Origin: Prolixibacteraceae bacterium JC049
GTDB taxonomy: Bacteria; Bacteroidota; Bacteroidia; Bacteroidales; Prolixibacteraceae
DNA length: 64,000 nt
NCBI GenBank assembly: GCA_023369685.1
Contig: SACZ01000002.1
Span: 682,001-746,000, forward strand
Direction of reading: 5' to 3'
The first letter of the stretch is position 1. Every line of letters starts with the position of its first letter. A program made the position numbers and the translations under genes. The notes under the pieces are model-generated. The model saw only the letters and a list, made by a program, of their open reading frames with translations, had not been told where the DNA came from and made no database searches. Positions 27,609 through 37,443 of the stretch are shown here, in pieces.

Positions 27609-28496
27609 ATGACTCAATTAAGTGAATACATTGCTCAAAACATAGGAATTTCAGCTGAAATTCAAACCAAACTATTGTTGTCTTTAATCGTTATTCTCAG
27701 TTTTGGAATCATCCGATTTATCGTTCTAAAAATTGTTTGGAAACGTACCGAAGAAGTTCGTATTCGTTATGCATGGAAAACTTCTCTTAGCTATGTTTTA
27801 ACTTTTCTGGGAGTAGTAATTATTGCCTCTATATGGATTGATGCCATTGGAGAAGTTGGCGAGTTTCTAGGACTATTAACAGCCGGTTTGGCCATTGCAT
27901 TAAAAGAACCATTGACCAATATTGCTGGCTGGCTATTTTTAGTATTCCGAAAACCATTCACTGTAGGCGATCGAATTCAAATTGGAGAGAAAGCAGGTGA
28001 TGTAATTGATATTCGCCTGTTTCAGTTTACACTGCTTGAAATTGGCAATTGGGTAGATGCCGACCAGAGTACTGGACGAATTATCCATGTCCCCAACGGA
28101 AAGATATTCAATGAATCGCAAGCAAACTACAGTAAAGGATTTCAGTACATTTGGCACGAAATACCTGTTACTGTTACTTTTGAAAGTGACTGGAAAAAAG
28201 CCAAACAACTTCTTCAGGAAATCATAAAAGAAGAAGCACAAAGTATTGAAAAAGAAGCACAGCAACGAATAATTGAAGCCAGTAAAAGCTATCTCATTCA
28301 ATATAAATATTTAACACCAACCGTTTACACTAAGGTCATTGACTTTGGTGTCACACTAACAATCAGATACTTAACCGATCCGAGAAAACGTCGTGGTTCG
28401 GAACAAGCTATCTGGGAAAAAGTACTGGATCAATTCAACCAACATGAAGAAATTGATCTGGCTTACCCAACCACTCGATTTTATTCTACAGAGTAA
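27609..28496 (+). CDS. MscS-family mechanosensitive channel
   Basis: A 295-residue small-conductance channel homologue. About three membrane segments lie at residues 20-40, 57-80 and 88-115; the last is the pore helix region (GLLTAGLAIALKEPLTNIAGWLFLVFRKPF). The cytoplasmic beta domain follows with VGDRIQIGEKAGDVIDI and IHVPNGKIFNESQANYSKG. It opens under membrane tension to release solutes after a drop in osmolarity, though some family members act in other ways. Confidence 0.88.
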   Translation: MTQLSEYIAQNIGISAEIQTKLLLSLIVILSFGIIRFIVLKIVWKRTEEVRIRYAWKTSLSYVLTFLGVVIIASIWIDAIGEVGEFLGLLTAGLAIALKEPLTNIAGWLFLVFRKPFTVGDRIQIGEKAGDVIDIRLFQFTLLEIGNWVDADQSTGRIIHVPNGKIFNESQANYSKGFQYIWHEIPVTVTFESDWKKAKQLLQEIIKEEAQSIEKEAQQRIIEASKSYLIQYKYLTPTVYTKVIDFGVTLTIRYLTDPRKRRGSEQAIWEKVLDQFNQHEEIDLAYPTTRFYSTE

Positions 28497-28535
28497 ATCA
28501 GATTCGTTATTTTTGCGCAAATTTCATCAACGTAT

Positions 28536-30665
28536 ATGATCGCAAAAACAACAATCCAGTTGCCCGAAAAGGTACTACAAAAGCATTTTGGTTACAGCAC
28601 ATTTCGCCCACAACAGCTCGAAGTTATTACGCATGTTTTGGAAGGAAATGATACCGTTGTATTAATGCCTACTGGAGGAGGAAAGTCCATCTGTTTTCAG
28701 GTTCCTGCACTTATTCTCCCGGGAGTTACTGTTGTTATTTCGCCACTAATTGCATTGATGAAAGATCAGGTACAAAGCCTGGAAGCCAATGGAATAAAAG
28801 CTGCATTTTTCAACTCAACATTATCAGAGACTGAAGAGCATGTTATTCTGGACCGGCTTAATAAAGGTGAAATAAAGTTACTATATGTATCTCCAGAGCG
28901 CCTTTATACTCCTCGCTTTTTCGAACTACTTCAGCAGATAAACATATCACTTTTTGCTATCGACGAAGCACACTGTATCAGTAGCTGGGGGCATCATTTT
29001 CGCCCCGAGTATCGTAAATTAAGTGCACTGAAGAAACAGTTTCCTGCCATACCGGTTATTGCTTTAACAGCCACTGCCGACAGGGCTGTTCGTACGGATA
29101 TTGGTGAAATGTTGCAACTACAACAACCCAAATATTTCATTTCCTCTTTCGACCGCCCGAACTTATCGCTAGCTGTACTTCCCGGGCAAAAGAAGTACCA
29201 GCAAATAGTACAGATTATCAGACGTAATCGCGATGAAAGTGGAATTATCTATTGCAGCAGTAGAAATGCCACTGAAAAACTAGCAGAGAAGCTTCAAAAG
29301 GCAGGTTTTAAAGCCGAAGCCTACCATGCCGGATTAAATGCCGACGAACGAAGCAGTATTCAGGATAAATTTATTCAGGATAGAATTCATATTATTTGCG
29401 CAACAGTGGCTTTCGGAATGGGGATTGACAAACCTGATGTTCGTTATGTGATTCACCATAACATGCCCGGAAATATTGAGAGCTATTACCAGGAAATTGG
29501 TCGTGCCGGACGAGATGGCTTACCTGCCGAAACAGTTCTTTTCTATAGCTATCGCGATGTGCAAACTCACCTCACATTCATTGAGGAATTGCCCGATGAT
29601 AAGTACCAGCAAATTCAACGAACCAAGCTGGAGCAGATGCAAAAATATGCCGAAGGTCAGATTTGTCGTAGAAAAATTTTATTGAGCTACTTTAGCGAGG
29701 CACCTGGCGACGATTGCAATAATTGCGATGTGTGTCAAAATCCTCCCAAATATTTCGATGGAACAGTACCTGCACAAATGGCTCTTTCTGCAATTATACG
29801 AACAGGACAGCGCGCAGGAATTACCACTTTGGTTGATATACTGAAAGGTAGTATGTCGCCCATGGTGCGCCAACTGGGATTTAATCATATTAAAACGTTT
29901 GGAGCCGGACGAGAATATACTGCATTCGATTGGCAACTGTTTATCCAGCAGTTTATTCAACAAGGAATTATTGAGCTAGATTACAAAGATCATTATAACC
30001 TGAAGACAACTGAAATAAGTAACGATATCTTATTCAATAAATCGACTATAAAATTAGTTAGTTCTGAGACTGTTAGAGAGCGATTAGATGAGCAAAAAAA
30101 ACAAAATACAGCATTTAAAACAGTCACTTCGGTTGTAAATGAAAGCCTGTTTGAACACTTGCGCAAGCTTCGTAAAGAAATAGCTGAGCAGTTGGGAAAA
30201 CCGGCCTTTGTAATCTTCTCAGATGCCTCGTTAAAAGATATGAGTGGCAAAGCACCTACCTCAATTGATGAATTTCTGGAGGTTAGTGGGGTAGGAGAAC
30301 ATAAAGCACGTCAGTTTGCAGCTCCATTTCTAAAAGCCATCAATGAATATACCTCTGGAAAGACACAGGGAAATGCTTATACCGAAAGCTGGGAGCTTTT
30401 TCAACAAGGATTAACAGTTGAGCAAATAGCCATTAAGCGTAGAATTCACGAAACGACAGTATATTCTCACTTATCAACAGTTATTGGCAAAGGAATTCCT
30501 ATCGATATCCACAATCTGGTTGATCAATACGAAATAAACATGGTAAAAGGAGCAGTAGCTCAGCTAGGCAACAATCAACCTATAAAAACCTATTTCGAAC
30601 ACCTGGAGCGCCAAGTTTCTTTTGGGAAAGTTCGTCTGATTTTTACATGGCTGGAGGCACAATAA
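28536..30665 (+). CDS. recQ: ATP-dependent DNA helicase RecQ
   Basis: A 709-residue 3'-5' helicase for recombination and fork repair. Motif I is MPTGGGKSICFQVPAL, motif II is AIDEAHCISSWGHHFRPEY, motif VI is YYQEIGRAGRDGLPAE. A zinc site follows (CRRKILLSYFSEAPGDDCNNCDVC, about residues 375-400), then the RQC winged helix, an HRDC domain (about 555-625) and a C-terminal helix-turn-helix (LTVEQIAIKRRIHETTVYSHL) common in RecQ of this phylum. The aromatic-rich loop reads SSWGHHFRPEY where SQWGHDFRPEY is usual, a minor deviation at two positions. Confidence 0.93.
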   Translation: MIAKTTIQLPEKVLQKHFGYSTFRPQQLEVITHVLEGNDTVVLMPTGGGKSICFQVPALILPGVTVVISPLIALMKDQVQSLEANGIKAAFFNSTLSETEEHVILDRLNKGEIKLLYVSPERLYTPRFFELLQQINISLFAIDEAHCISSWGHHFRPEYRKLSALKKQFPAIPVIALTATADRAVRTDIGEMLQLQQPKYFISSFDRPNLSLAVLPGQKKYQQIVQIIRRNRDESGIIYCSSRNATEKLAEKLQKAGFKAEAYHAGLNADERSSIQDKFIQDRIHIICATVAFGMGIDKPDVRYVIHHNMPGNIESYYQEIGRAGRDGLPAETVLFYSYRDVQTHLTFIEELPDDKYQQIQRTKLEQMQKYAEGQICRRKILLSYFSEAPGDDCNNCDVCQNPPKYFDGTVPAQMALSAIIRTGQRAGITTLVDILKGSMSPMVRQLGFNHIKTFGAGREYTAFDWQLFIQQFIQQGIIELDYKDHYNLKTTEISNDILFNKSTIKLVSSETVRERLDEQKKQNTAFKTVTSVVNESLFEHLRKLRKEIAEQLGKPAFVIFSDASLKDMSGKAPTSIDEFLEVSGVGEHKARQFAAPFLKAINEYTSGKTQGNAYTESWELFQQGLTVEQIAIKRRIHETTVYSHLSTVIGKGIPIDIHNLVDQYEINMVKGAVAQLGNNQPIKTYFEHLERQVSFGKVRLIFTWLEAQ

Positions 30666-30725
30666 GCAATATTTAAGTGTGTGTAAAAAAACGACAACAA
30701 TTGTTAACTATAATTAAAACAATGA

Positions 30726-30753
30726 TTGTAATTTAAAATAATAAATACATTTG
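30726..30753 (+). promoter_or_regulatory. Promoter of the small secreted protein gene at 30813
   Basis: TTG (30726-30728), a 17-bp spacer and TACATTTG (30746-30753) fit the Bacteroidota promoter, giving a leader of about 50 nt. Confidence 0.6.
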
Positions 30754-30812
30754 TTGTGTCTACATGTAGCTCCTAAAACTTTATTTATAAACGTCAAAAT
30801 TATCACACACGT

Positions 30813-31382
30813 ATGAAAAATTTAATATTCCTATTATTTATTTTATTAACTTACACAACAATATCAGCACAAGAAATTCGAAAAAAGAATAACTTTAGTG
30901 TTGCCTATTACTCCACAAAAGAGATTTCCTTTCACTTTAATCAAAGGCGTAAAATTAGTTTCGAAGCTCGATACAGGCCTGGAGGTGATAGACACTACGT
31001 AAATGGTTACACAACAAAGATTAATGGAAGCTATGGCAATTACCATGGCAATAATTATTATGGTGGAGGAAATGGTCAATATAGCTATTTAAAAGGAGGA
31101 ATGTGGCAAAGTGACTACAATGACATTGAAAACGGCTACATTAGTCTGATTGCCAGATACAATAAAGATATTTTAAAAGATAAAGTCTCTATTTCTTCTG
31201 GCTTAGGTATAGGTTTGGCTCTTTCGTCCTTCAACAATGATTATATTGTAATTCCAATTGACCTGAAAGCTTATAATCTTTTCAATACCAACTGGATTGG
31301 TTGTTCTGCAGGAGTAGATCTAAGAGTTAGCTCTGGCTGTACACAATTGGTTCCTAAAGTGGGTTTAATGATTAACTTCTAG
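30813..31382 (+). CDS. Small secreted, possibly outer-membrane beta-barrel protein
   Basis: A 189-residue protein of no family I recognise. It has a signal peptide (cut near ISAQ, residue 20) and ends in a phenylalanine after a strand-like segment (LVPKVGLMINF), as outer-membrane barrels do. A Gly/Asn/Tyr-rich stretch (YGNYHGNNYYGGGNGQYSYLKGG, interrupted here for length only at both sides) near residues 74-96 would be a flexible extracellular loop. Alternating segments (KVSISSGLGIGLALSSF) support a small barrel of about eight strands. It has its own promoter and a terminator. Function unknown. Confidence 0.7.
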   Translation: MKNLIFLLFILLTYTTISAQEIRKKNNFSVAYYSTKEISFHFNQRRKISFEARYRPGGDRHYVNGYTTKINGSYGNYHGNNYYGGGNGQYSYLKGGMWQSDYNDIENGYISLIARYNKDILKDKVSISSGLGIGLALSSFNNDYIVIPIDLKAYNLFNTNWIGCSAGVDLRVSSGCTQLVPKVGLMINF

Positions 31383-31411
31383 ATTCGGGAAATACGACCA
31401 AAAGACATAAA

Positions 31412-31445
31412 AAAACCAGTCAGGTTTTGAACACTGACTGGTTTT
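31412..31445. terminator. Two-way terminator between convergent genes
   Basis: Perfect stem AAAACCAGTCAG (31412-31423) with CTGACTGGTTTT (31434-31445). The A-rich left flank and T-rich right flank let it act on both strands, ending the gene at 30813 and the carboxyltransferase gene at 31456. Confidence 0.85.
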
Positions 31446-31455
31446 GATTTATTAT

Positions 31456-34400
31456 TTATGAAACAAGTTCATCTAAATTATCGATGGCCTCGTCGGTCCA
31501 AACATCCTTGTAAAGGTTTTTAACCGTTTTGTCCTGCTTTTCTTCAGGAGAAAGTCGCTCGTAAGCCTCTCTTTCTTCACGACGAATGCGCTCTTTCTCT
31601 GCTTTGTATGCAGCAATTTTCTTTTCGCGCAAGTAGTTAGTTGCTACAAATGGGAACAACTCTAACAACATGTACTCTTTGTCGTTTTCAGCAAGCTTAA
31701 CACCTCCAGCTTCTTCAATCTCAGGATTTTCAGGAGCTTTGTACTGACTTACATCGTAGTCTGTTGCTTCGCGCTGACCACAAATTTTCTGACGGAATTC
31801 CGGATCGATCTCGATAGGAGTCTCACCATATTCTCCTTTCACCAAGCTATGGAACTGGTTAGAAACATTGGTGTAGAATGGTTTTCCAGCCACTTGGTCT
31901 AATACACAGTTTACTGCCTGCGCACCTACAATCTGTGACGATGGAGTTACCAATGGAGGACAACCTGCATCGATACGAACCATAGGAACCGTTTCTAACA
32001 CCTTATTCAAGTGTTTTTCGCAATTAAACTGCTTCAACTGCGCCAACATATTGGTATACATTCCGCCTGGGATTTCAGCTGCTTTTACACGTTCATCTGG
32101 TCCAATAAAGTTGAAATGCTTCTCGATCTGGTGAATCACCTCAAGCAATTCATCTTCCTTATCGGCAACAGCCAACTCAATGGCTTTATCAAACATTTGA
32201 TCGACGTGCTTAGGCAGATCATCACGAGTAATATCAAACTCGATAGGGAACTGCTTATATGAATCGTTTGCTGCAATGTTATGGCGAATCTCTTTCAACA
32301 CTTCGTTGATTTTAACCACCTGATCCAAGTTAACTTCTGTATCTAACTGTAGTTTTTCAGCAAAAAGCTGTACAATTTCGAATGCAGGAGCAGCAGGACC
32401 ACCAGCAAAGTTCATCATGTTAGTATCAATTACATCCACGCCATTTACCATAGCCATAAGTACCGATGCCAAACCGTAGCCCGGAGTACAGTGTGTATGG
32501 AAATCGACAGGAAGATTTACTTCTGACTTCAAGCGACGCACCAAGCTACCTGACATAGAAGGAGTGATAAGACCAGCCATATCTTTAATGGTAATCATAT
32601 CTGCTCCCATTTTCTGCATCTCTTTGGCTTTGTTAATGAAGTAGTCTTCACCAAAGATCTTTCCAGGAAGCTTAACACCTGAGAACTTAGCTTTCAGTCT
32701 TTGCTTCCATGTAAATTTAGGATCGACAGTGTAACAAACAGCACAGTCGGCCATTCCACCTGCTTTCTTGATGTACTTAATGGTTGATTCCATGTTACGA
32801 ACATCATTCAAACAGTCGAAAATACGCATGATACCAATTCCAGACTTAACTGCCTGTGTATTGAAGTTATCAATTACCGATTCTGGGTATGGACTATATC
32901 CAAACAGGTTACGTCCGCGAGACAATGCTGTTAGGTGAGAAACATCGCCAATTTCAGCTTTAATCGACTCTAAACGATACCATGGATCCTCGTTAAGGTA
33001 ACGCATAACAGAATCAGGTACTGCTCCTCCCCAAACTTCCATTGCATAGAAGTTGGCTGTTTTGTAAAGAGGTAATACCTTCTCGATCTCATGCTGTGGC
33101 ACACGTGTTGCAAACAACGACTGCTGTCCATCACGCAATGTAAGGTCGCGCACTTTTAGTTTGCGCTTATATTTTATATTCTTACGCTCTTCCTGCTTTT
33201 GCAAGCGGCGCTCTTCGCGTTTTGCTTCGAATTCTTTGGCTCTTTTTCCTGTAAGGAAGTTCTTTGCTACCGATGGGAAAAGCTCCAATAAAAGGTATTC
33301 TTTATCGGTTGTAGCCAATTTAGCATTGTTGAATTGCTCCAGCTTAGGATTTTCAGGAGCCTCATATTTACTTACATCGTAATCTTTGGCTTCGCGAATT
33401 CCACAAATCTTCTCACGGAAGTCAGGATTAATCTGAATAGGAGTATTTCCATATTCACCCTTTACCAAGCCGTGAAATTGATTAGTAACATTGGTGTAGA
33501 ATGGTTTTCCTGCACGCTCATCAAGCACACAGTTTACCGCCTGAGCACCCACAATCTGTGACGAAGGAGTTACCAATGGAGGACAACCAGCATCAAGACG
33601 TACTACAGGAACTACTTCCAATACACGCTCAAGCAAGTCTTCCAATCCCAATGTTTTTAGCTGCGCCAACATGTTGGTGTACATTCCACCAGGAATTTCG
33701 GCACGCTTAACCATTTCGTTTGGAACAGGAAAATTGAAATATTTTTCGATAGCATGACACGCTTCTAACAACTTGTCTTCCTTGTCAGCTTTAGCGTAAG
33801 CAATGGCATCGTTGAATAAAGCATCAATTTCTGCAGGTAATTTATCTTTAGTAATATCGAATTCGATAGGGAACTGCTTGTAGCTATCTACTTCGGCTAA
33901 GGCATTACGACGAATTTCTCCCAGAAGTTTGTTAATCTTCACAATGGCCTTTGGATTACCATCGATCTCGATTCCCAATTTCTGACAGAATAGATAAATA
34001 AGTTCATAAGCAGGAGCAGCTGATCCTCCGGCAAAGTTCATAATGTTGGTATCTACGATATCAACACCTGCCATGATAGCTGTTAATGCTGAAGCTAATC
34101 CATAGCCTGGAGTACAATGCGAGTGAAAGTCAACCGGAATCTTCACTGTTTCTTTCATGGCTTTAATGATTTGTCCCACACGCGATGGTGTAGCCAAACC
34201 AGCCATATCTTTCAAACTAATCATGTCGGCACCCAGCTCTTCCAGCTGTTTTGCCATATTCACAAAATAGTCGATATTGAAAATTTCGCCAGGAAGCTCC
34301 TTAATTGAAAGTCGCTTAACATCTTCTTCCTTCTCTGGATAAGTAGGATCGACAGTATAGCAAACCGCACAGTCGGCAATACCACCAGCCTCTTTCACAT

Positions 34401-34800
34401 ATTTGATAGTGGTTTTAATGTTGTTGATATCATTCAAACAATCGAATATACGCATGATATCGACGCCTGATTCAACCGCATTTTTGTTGAAACCACGAAT
34501 TACATCTTCTGGGTAAGGATTATATCCGAATAGATTTCGCCCACGAGAAAGTGCAGTAAACTTAGAAACACCTCCAAGCTCCTCTTTATATATACGAAGT
34601 CTCTCCCATGGATCCTCATCAAGATAGCGCATCACCGAATCGGGTACAGCACCTCCCCACACTTCCATAGCATAAAACCCGGCTTCCTTATAAAGTGGAA
34701 GCACTTTATTAATTTCACACTGTGGCATACGTGTCGCAAATAACGACTGCTGACCATCACGCAGTGTGAGATCGCGAATTAAAAGTTTTTGTCCTCTCAT
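31456..34800 (-). CDS. Tandem-duplicated carboxyltransferase (pyruvate carboxylase B/oxaloacetate decarboxylase alpha type)
   Basis: A 1114-residue protein made of two full carboxyltransferase copies head to tail: about residues 6-520 and about 548-1065, joined by a basic helix rich in Lys, Arg and Glu. Each copy has the pyruvate-carboxyltransferase barrel with RDLTLRDGQQSLFATR, a metal site HxH (DFHSHCTPGYG with H226 and H228; DFHTHCTPGYG) and the lysine that is carbamylated (MISLKDMAGL, K197; MITIKDMAGL), then the PYC_OADA domain with PPLVTPSSQIVGAQAVN. All key residues are present in both, so both should be active. By eye the copies agree at about two thirds of positions. No biotin-carrier MKM motif is present, so a separate biotin protein must serve it. 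The role would be interconversion of pyruvate and oxaloacetate. Each copy alone is the length of a normal family member without the biotin domain. Confidence 0.9.
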   Translation of the reverse strand: MRGQKLLIRDLTLRDGQQSLFATRMPQCEINKVLPLYKEAGFYAMEVWGGAVPDSVMRYLDEDPWERLRIYKEELGGVSKFTALSRGRNLFGYNPYPEDVIRGFNKNAVESGVDIMRIFDCLNDINNIKTTIKYVKEAGGIADCAVCYTVDPTYPEKEEDVKRLSIKELPGEIFNIDYFVNMAKQLEELGADMISLKDMAGLATPSRVGQIIKAMKETVKIPVDFHSHCTPGYGLASALTAIMAGVDIVDTNIMNFAGGSAAPAYELIYLFCQKLGIEIDGNPKAIVKINKLLGEIRRNALAEVDSYKQFPIEFDITKDKLPAEIDALFNDAIAYAKADKEDKLLEACHAIEKYFNFPVPNEMVKRAEIPGGMYTNMLAQLKTLGLEDLLERVLEVVPVVRLDAGCPPLVTPSSQIVGAQAVNCVLDERAGKPFYTNVTNQFHGLVKGEYGNTPIQINPDFREKICGIREAKDYDVSKYEAPENPKLEQFNNAKLATTDKEYLLLELFPSVAKNFLTGKRAKEFEAKREERRLQKQEERKNIKYKRKLKVRDLTLRDGQQSLFATRVPQHEIEKVLPLYKTANFYAMEVWGGAVPDSVMRYLNEDPWYRLESIKAEIGDVSHLTALSRGRNLFGYSPYPESVIDNFNTQAVKSGIGIMRIFDCLNDVRNMESTIKYIKKAGGMADCAVCYTVDPKFTWKQRLKAKFSGVKLPGKIFGEDYFINKAKEMQKMGADMITIKDMAGLITPSMSGSLVRRLKSEVNLPVDFHTHCTPGYGLASVLMAMVNGVDVIDTNMMNFAGGPAAPAFEIVQLFAEKLQLDTEVNLDQVVKINEVLKEIRHNIAANDSYKQFPIEFDITRDDLPKHVDQMFDKAIELAVADKEDELLEVIHQIEKHFNFIGPDERVKAAEIPGGMYTNMLAQLKQFNCEKHLNKVLETVPMVRIDAGCPPLVTPSSQIVGAQAVNCVLDQVAGKPFYTNVSNQFHSLVKGEYGETPIEIDPEFRQKICGQREATDYDVSQYKAPENPEIEEAGGVKLAENDKEYMLLELFPFVATNYLREKKIAAYKAEKERIRREEREAYERLSPEEKQDKTVKNLYKDVWTDEAIDNLDELVS

Positions 34801-35020
34801 TATACAGAACTTTTTATAATCCTGCCGAGAGTAATCAGATTGAGCAATCGCAAAAATAAAGGTATATTTGATTTAATCACTGATTTTTATCTTCTTTTTC
34901 ACTTCGAAATCGATTGCAATAATATTCGCTTAATATTCGCTCTACATTTTGCCTCAACTGTAGGTGTTTGAGCTATAATTGACACAATTCCCGAATGTTA
35001 AATTTTGATTAACAGATACC

Positions 35021-35692
35021 CTATCCGATGCGCTCCAGAAGCTCATTTTTATACGAAATGCCAATTGGAATCTTCTCGCCTGCAATTTGTACCGTATTTC
35101 CCTCTACAAACTCTATCTTATTCATGTTTACAATGAAAGATCTGTGCAAACGAAAAAAGTCAGAAGGCAGCTTCTCCAATAGATTCTTCATAGTGTCGTG
35201 TACTAAATACGAATCATCGGTTTGATGAATTTTCACATAATCGCCACAGCCCTCCAGATACAGAATATCATCAATTACTAAACGATACAGTTTCTTATCG
35301 ATGTTAATGGTTAGCCATTGGTTTTGATTCTTCTCCTGAGTTCCAAGCTGCTCGCGCACTTTATCAACTGCTGTTTTAAAACGATCGAATGAAAACGGTT
35401 TCAGCAAATAATCTACCGCATTTAATTCGAAACCTTCCACTGCATATTCTGGATAAGCTGTCGTAAAAATCACTTTAGGCGGATTGGGCAAACTCTTCAG
35501 AAAAGTAATACCCGACACCTCGGGCATATTTATATCCAACAGAATTAAGTCGACTGTATTATTCCGAATATATTCACGTGCAGAAGCAGCATCGGCAAAT
35601 GCATTTTGTAAATGCAAGTCGACTACTTCGCTAATATAATCTTCCAGTATTTCTCTGGCAAAAGGCTCATCCTCAACAATAATACATTTCAT
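35021..35692 (-). CDS. LytTR-family response regulator
   Basis: A 223-residue regulator: a receiver domain (about residues 1-118; phosphorylated Asp in LILLDINMPEVSG, Lys in YLLKPFSF) and a LytTR DNA-binding domain (about 130-223; YLEGCGDYVKIH, FFRLHRSFIVNMNKI). Its ATG overlaps the stop codon of the upstream sensor kinase gene by one base at 35692, so the pair is translated together. It probably controls the nearby lipoprotein genes, which is inference. Confidence 0.92.
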   Translation of the reverse strand: MKCIIVEDEPFAREILEDYISEVVDLHLQNAFADAASAREYIRNNTVDLILLDINMPEVSGITFLKSLPNPPKVIFTTAYPEYAVEGFELNAVDYLLKPFSFDRFKTAVDKVREQLGTQEKNQNQWLTINIDKKLYRLVIDDILYLEGCGDYVKIHQTDDSYLVHDTMKNLLEKLPSDFFRLHRSFIVNMNKIEFVEGNTVQIAGEKIPIGISYKNELLERIG

Positions 35693-36717
35693 TATTTTGC
35701 TTTTAATTCTATTTCGATATTAATTGTAAACCGATCTTCCGAGTCAATAATCTTTAGTCGATGTTTATCGGGATAAATTAGTTTCAATCGTTTCTTCACA
35801 TTCTCCAGGCCTATTCCGCTATGCTCATTCACCGCCGTGTCTACCTTTCCCTTATTGTTTTCCAGCTCCACCACAATACGGTTATCTAAGATATCGATTT
35901 TCATATTAACAAAACCGTTGCTATTTCCCATTAAGCCATGCTTAAAGCTATTTTCAATAAGCGGAGTAAAAAACAGTGGAGCAATCATCTTTCCTTCTGA
36001 AACTCCTTCGATATGCAATGCTATTGCTTCAGGAATAGAAGAACGTAACTGTTGAAGCTGAAAGTAGTTCTGAATAAATTCTATCTCTTTTCCCAAAGGC
36101 ACAAAGTCCTTTTCCGATTCGTAAAGCATGTATCGCATCATATCAGCTAGCTTCAATACTGTATCGGGGGTTCTTCCGGAGTTTTTGCGAGCCAACTGAT
36201 AAATACCAGTTAAGCTGTTAAATAAAAAATGGGGGTTTATCTGAGCCTTCAATGCTTTTAATTCGTACTGCAATTTTTGCCTTTCTATTTCATTCACTCT
36301 AAACCACGATTTGGAAAGCTTTAGCAGCATGGAAATGCAGAGGTAGATAAAAACAAACTTGGTTATTTCCCACCAACTATAGTAGGATACGAGGTAATAA
36401 TCAGTGAAAATTAAATCGACAAACGATTCGAACATGAAATAGTTGAATGCAGTTCCTAGGATCAATATCACTAAAAATGCACCGACATAAATCTCATACT
36501 TCTGTTTTGCCAGCCATTTAGGTACCGCCAACAACAAATTTAGATATACCGGAACCAGTAGTGTTACATGAAACACAATGGTATAAACGATATCGGCAAA
36601 CAGCAGTCTATCGCTGGTTGCAAACAGCTTTAGTAAGACGTAAAACGATAGCAACCAGAAAGCCAAGTGCTGCCCCAGTCGCCATCGTCTGAAAAAGTTG
36701 ATAATATGATTAATCAT
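35692..36717 (-). CDS. LytS-type sensor histidine kinase
   Basis: A 341-residue kinase with four membrane helices in the first 135 residues and no recognisable sensor domain outside them, then a His_kinase domain. The phosphorylated histidine is in LKAQINPHFLFNSL and the N box is PLIENSFKHG, followed by a G box with SGIGLENVKKRL. This is the kinase type that pairs with LytTR regulators. Its start overlaps the end of the lipoprotein gene by 8 bp (36710-36717), forming a three-gene operon lipoprotein-kinase-regulator. Confidence 0.92.
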   Translation of the reverse strand: MINHIINFFRRWRLGQHLAFWLLSFYVLLKLFATSDRLLFADIVYTIVFHVTLLVPVYLNLLLAVPKWLAKQKYEIYVGAFLVILILGTAFNYFMFESFVDLIFTDYYLVSYYSWWEITKFVFIYLCISMLLKLSKSWFRVNEIERQKLQYELKALKAQINPHFLFNSLTGIYQLARKNSGRTPDTVLKLADMMRYMLYESEKDFVPLGKEIEFIQNYFQLQQLRSSIPEAIALHIEGVSEGKMIAPLFFTPLIENSFKHGLMGNSNGFVNMKIDILDNRIVVELENNKGKVDTAVNEHSGIGLENVKKRLKLIYPDKHRLKIIDSEDRFTINIEIELKAK

Positions 36718-37345
36718 TCTTTCGAATTAGTTTTAACACTGCATCGTTCTCTTTTGAAAACGCTTTCGGATCATTAATATATCTTAGAACAAACTTCTGT
36801 AAATCTTCTGTTTTCGCCGTTAGTAATATATTTCCATCGCGCTTTAAATGGTCGATGCGCACTTTACTTTCTTTAAAAAGCTTACTCATATACTCCTGAT
36901 TAAACCAGTTAATAACCAGTGTATCGCCGCTAAAATGGTATTTAGCAACAGAGTGCACAGGCATCAGGTGAAATGCTCCCAACAAGTAATTCGATTTCAC
37001 ATCGTCCAGCATAAAATCCAACATTTGATGTTTTCCCAATTTAAATGGAGTCACCTTATAATCGGTCCACTCTTCCAGACCTTTCACATTTCCAACAGTT
37101 ACTTTGTATCCTGTAGAGTCTTTTTTCATTTTAAAGGTCCACTCTGGTTTAGCATCATCCTTCTTGCTATCGCCCATACTAATATGGTTGTCTTTAAACA
37201 CCATCTCATAGTCGACCCAAACACCTTCAAAACGCTTATCTTTTTGAATATCTTTTTTCAGATAGAAAGGGTAAAATGATGTTACAATGCAGCTTGAAAG
37301 CACTGCGATCAGTATTAAAGCGAATATTGGCAATTTCTTTTTCAT
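36710..37345 (-). CDS. SFYPF-type lipoprotein, first gene of the LytS/LytTR operon
   Basis: A 211-residue lipoprotein (lipobox LSSC19) whose mature end reads C-IVTSFYPFYLKKD. No known family is recognised. The body is beta-rich, with WTFKMKKDSTGYKVTVG, then a charged helical end (LQKFVLRYINDPKAFSKENDAVLKLI). It is a paralogue of the lipoprotein at 38101: shared are the SFYPF start, a GxWxxxxxN-like segment, an HxVAK motif (VHSVAKYHF) and the FLxRxxxxPxAF end. It overlaps the kinase gene by 8 bp, so its product may act with the kinase, for example as a cell-envelope sensor; that is inference. Confidence 0.8.
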   Translation of the reverse strand: MKKKLPIFALILIAVLSSCIVTSFYPFYLKKDIQKDKRFEGVWVDYEMVFKDNHISMGDSKKDDAKPEWTFKMKKDSTGYKVTVGNVKGLEEWTDYKVTPFKLGKHQMLDFMLDDVKSNYLLGAFHLMPVHSVAKYHFSGDTLVINWFNQEYMSKLFKESKVRIDHLKRDGNILLTAKTEDLQKFVLRYINDPKAFSKENDAVLKLIRKND

Positions 37346-37368
37346 GTCTTTTGGTTTTTAATTCACAA

Positions 37369-37380
37369 CTCAAATTTGAG
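37369..37380. promoter_or_regulatory. 12-bp perfect palindrome upstream of the lipoprotein/LytS operon
   Basis: CTCAAATTTGAG lies 24 bp before the ATG at 37345. It may be an operator; no -7/-33 pair is clear near it. Confidence 0.3.
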
Positions 37381-37443
37381 ATAAATAAAGAGCTATCTGA
37401 AAATTTTTCGGCGAGTTTGAATCTCCTGTCGACTAATTTAAAA

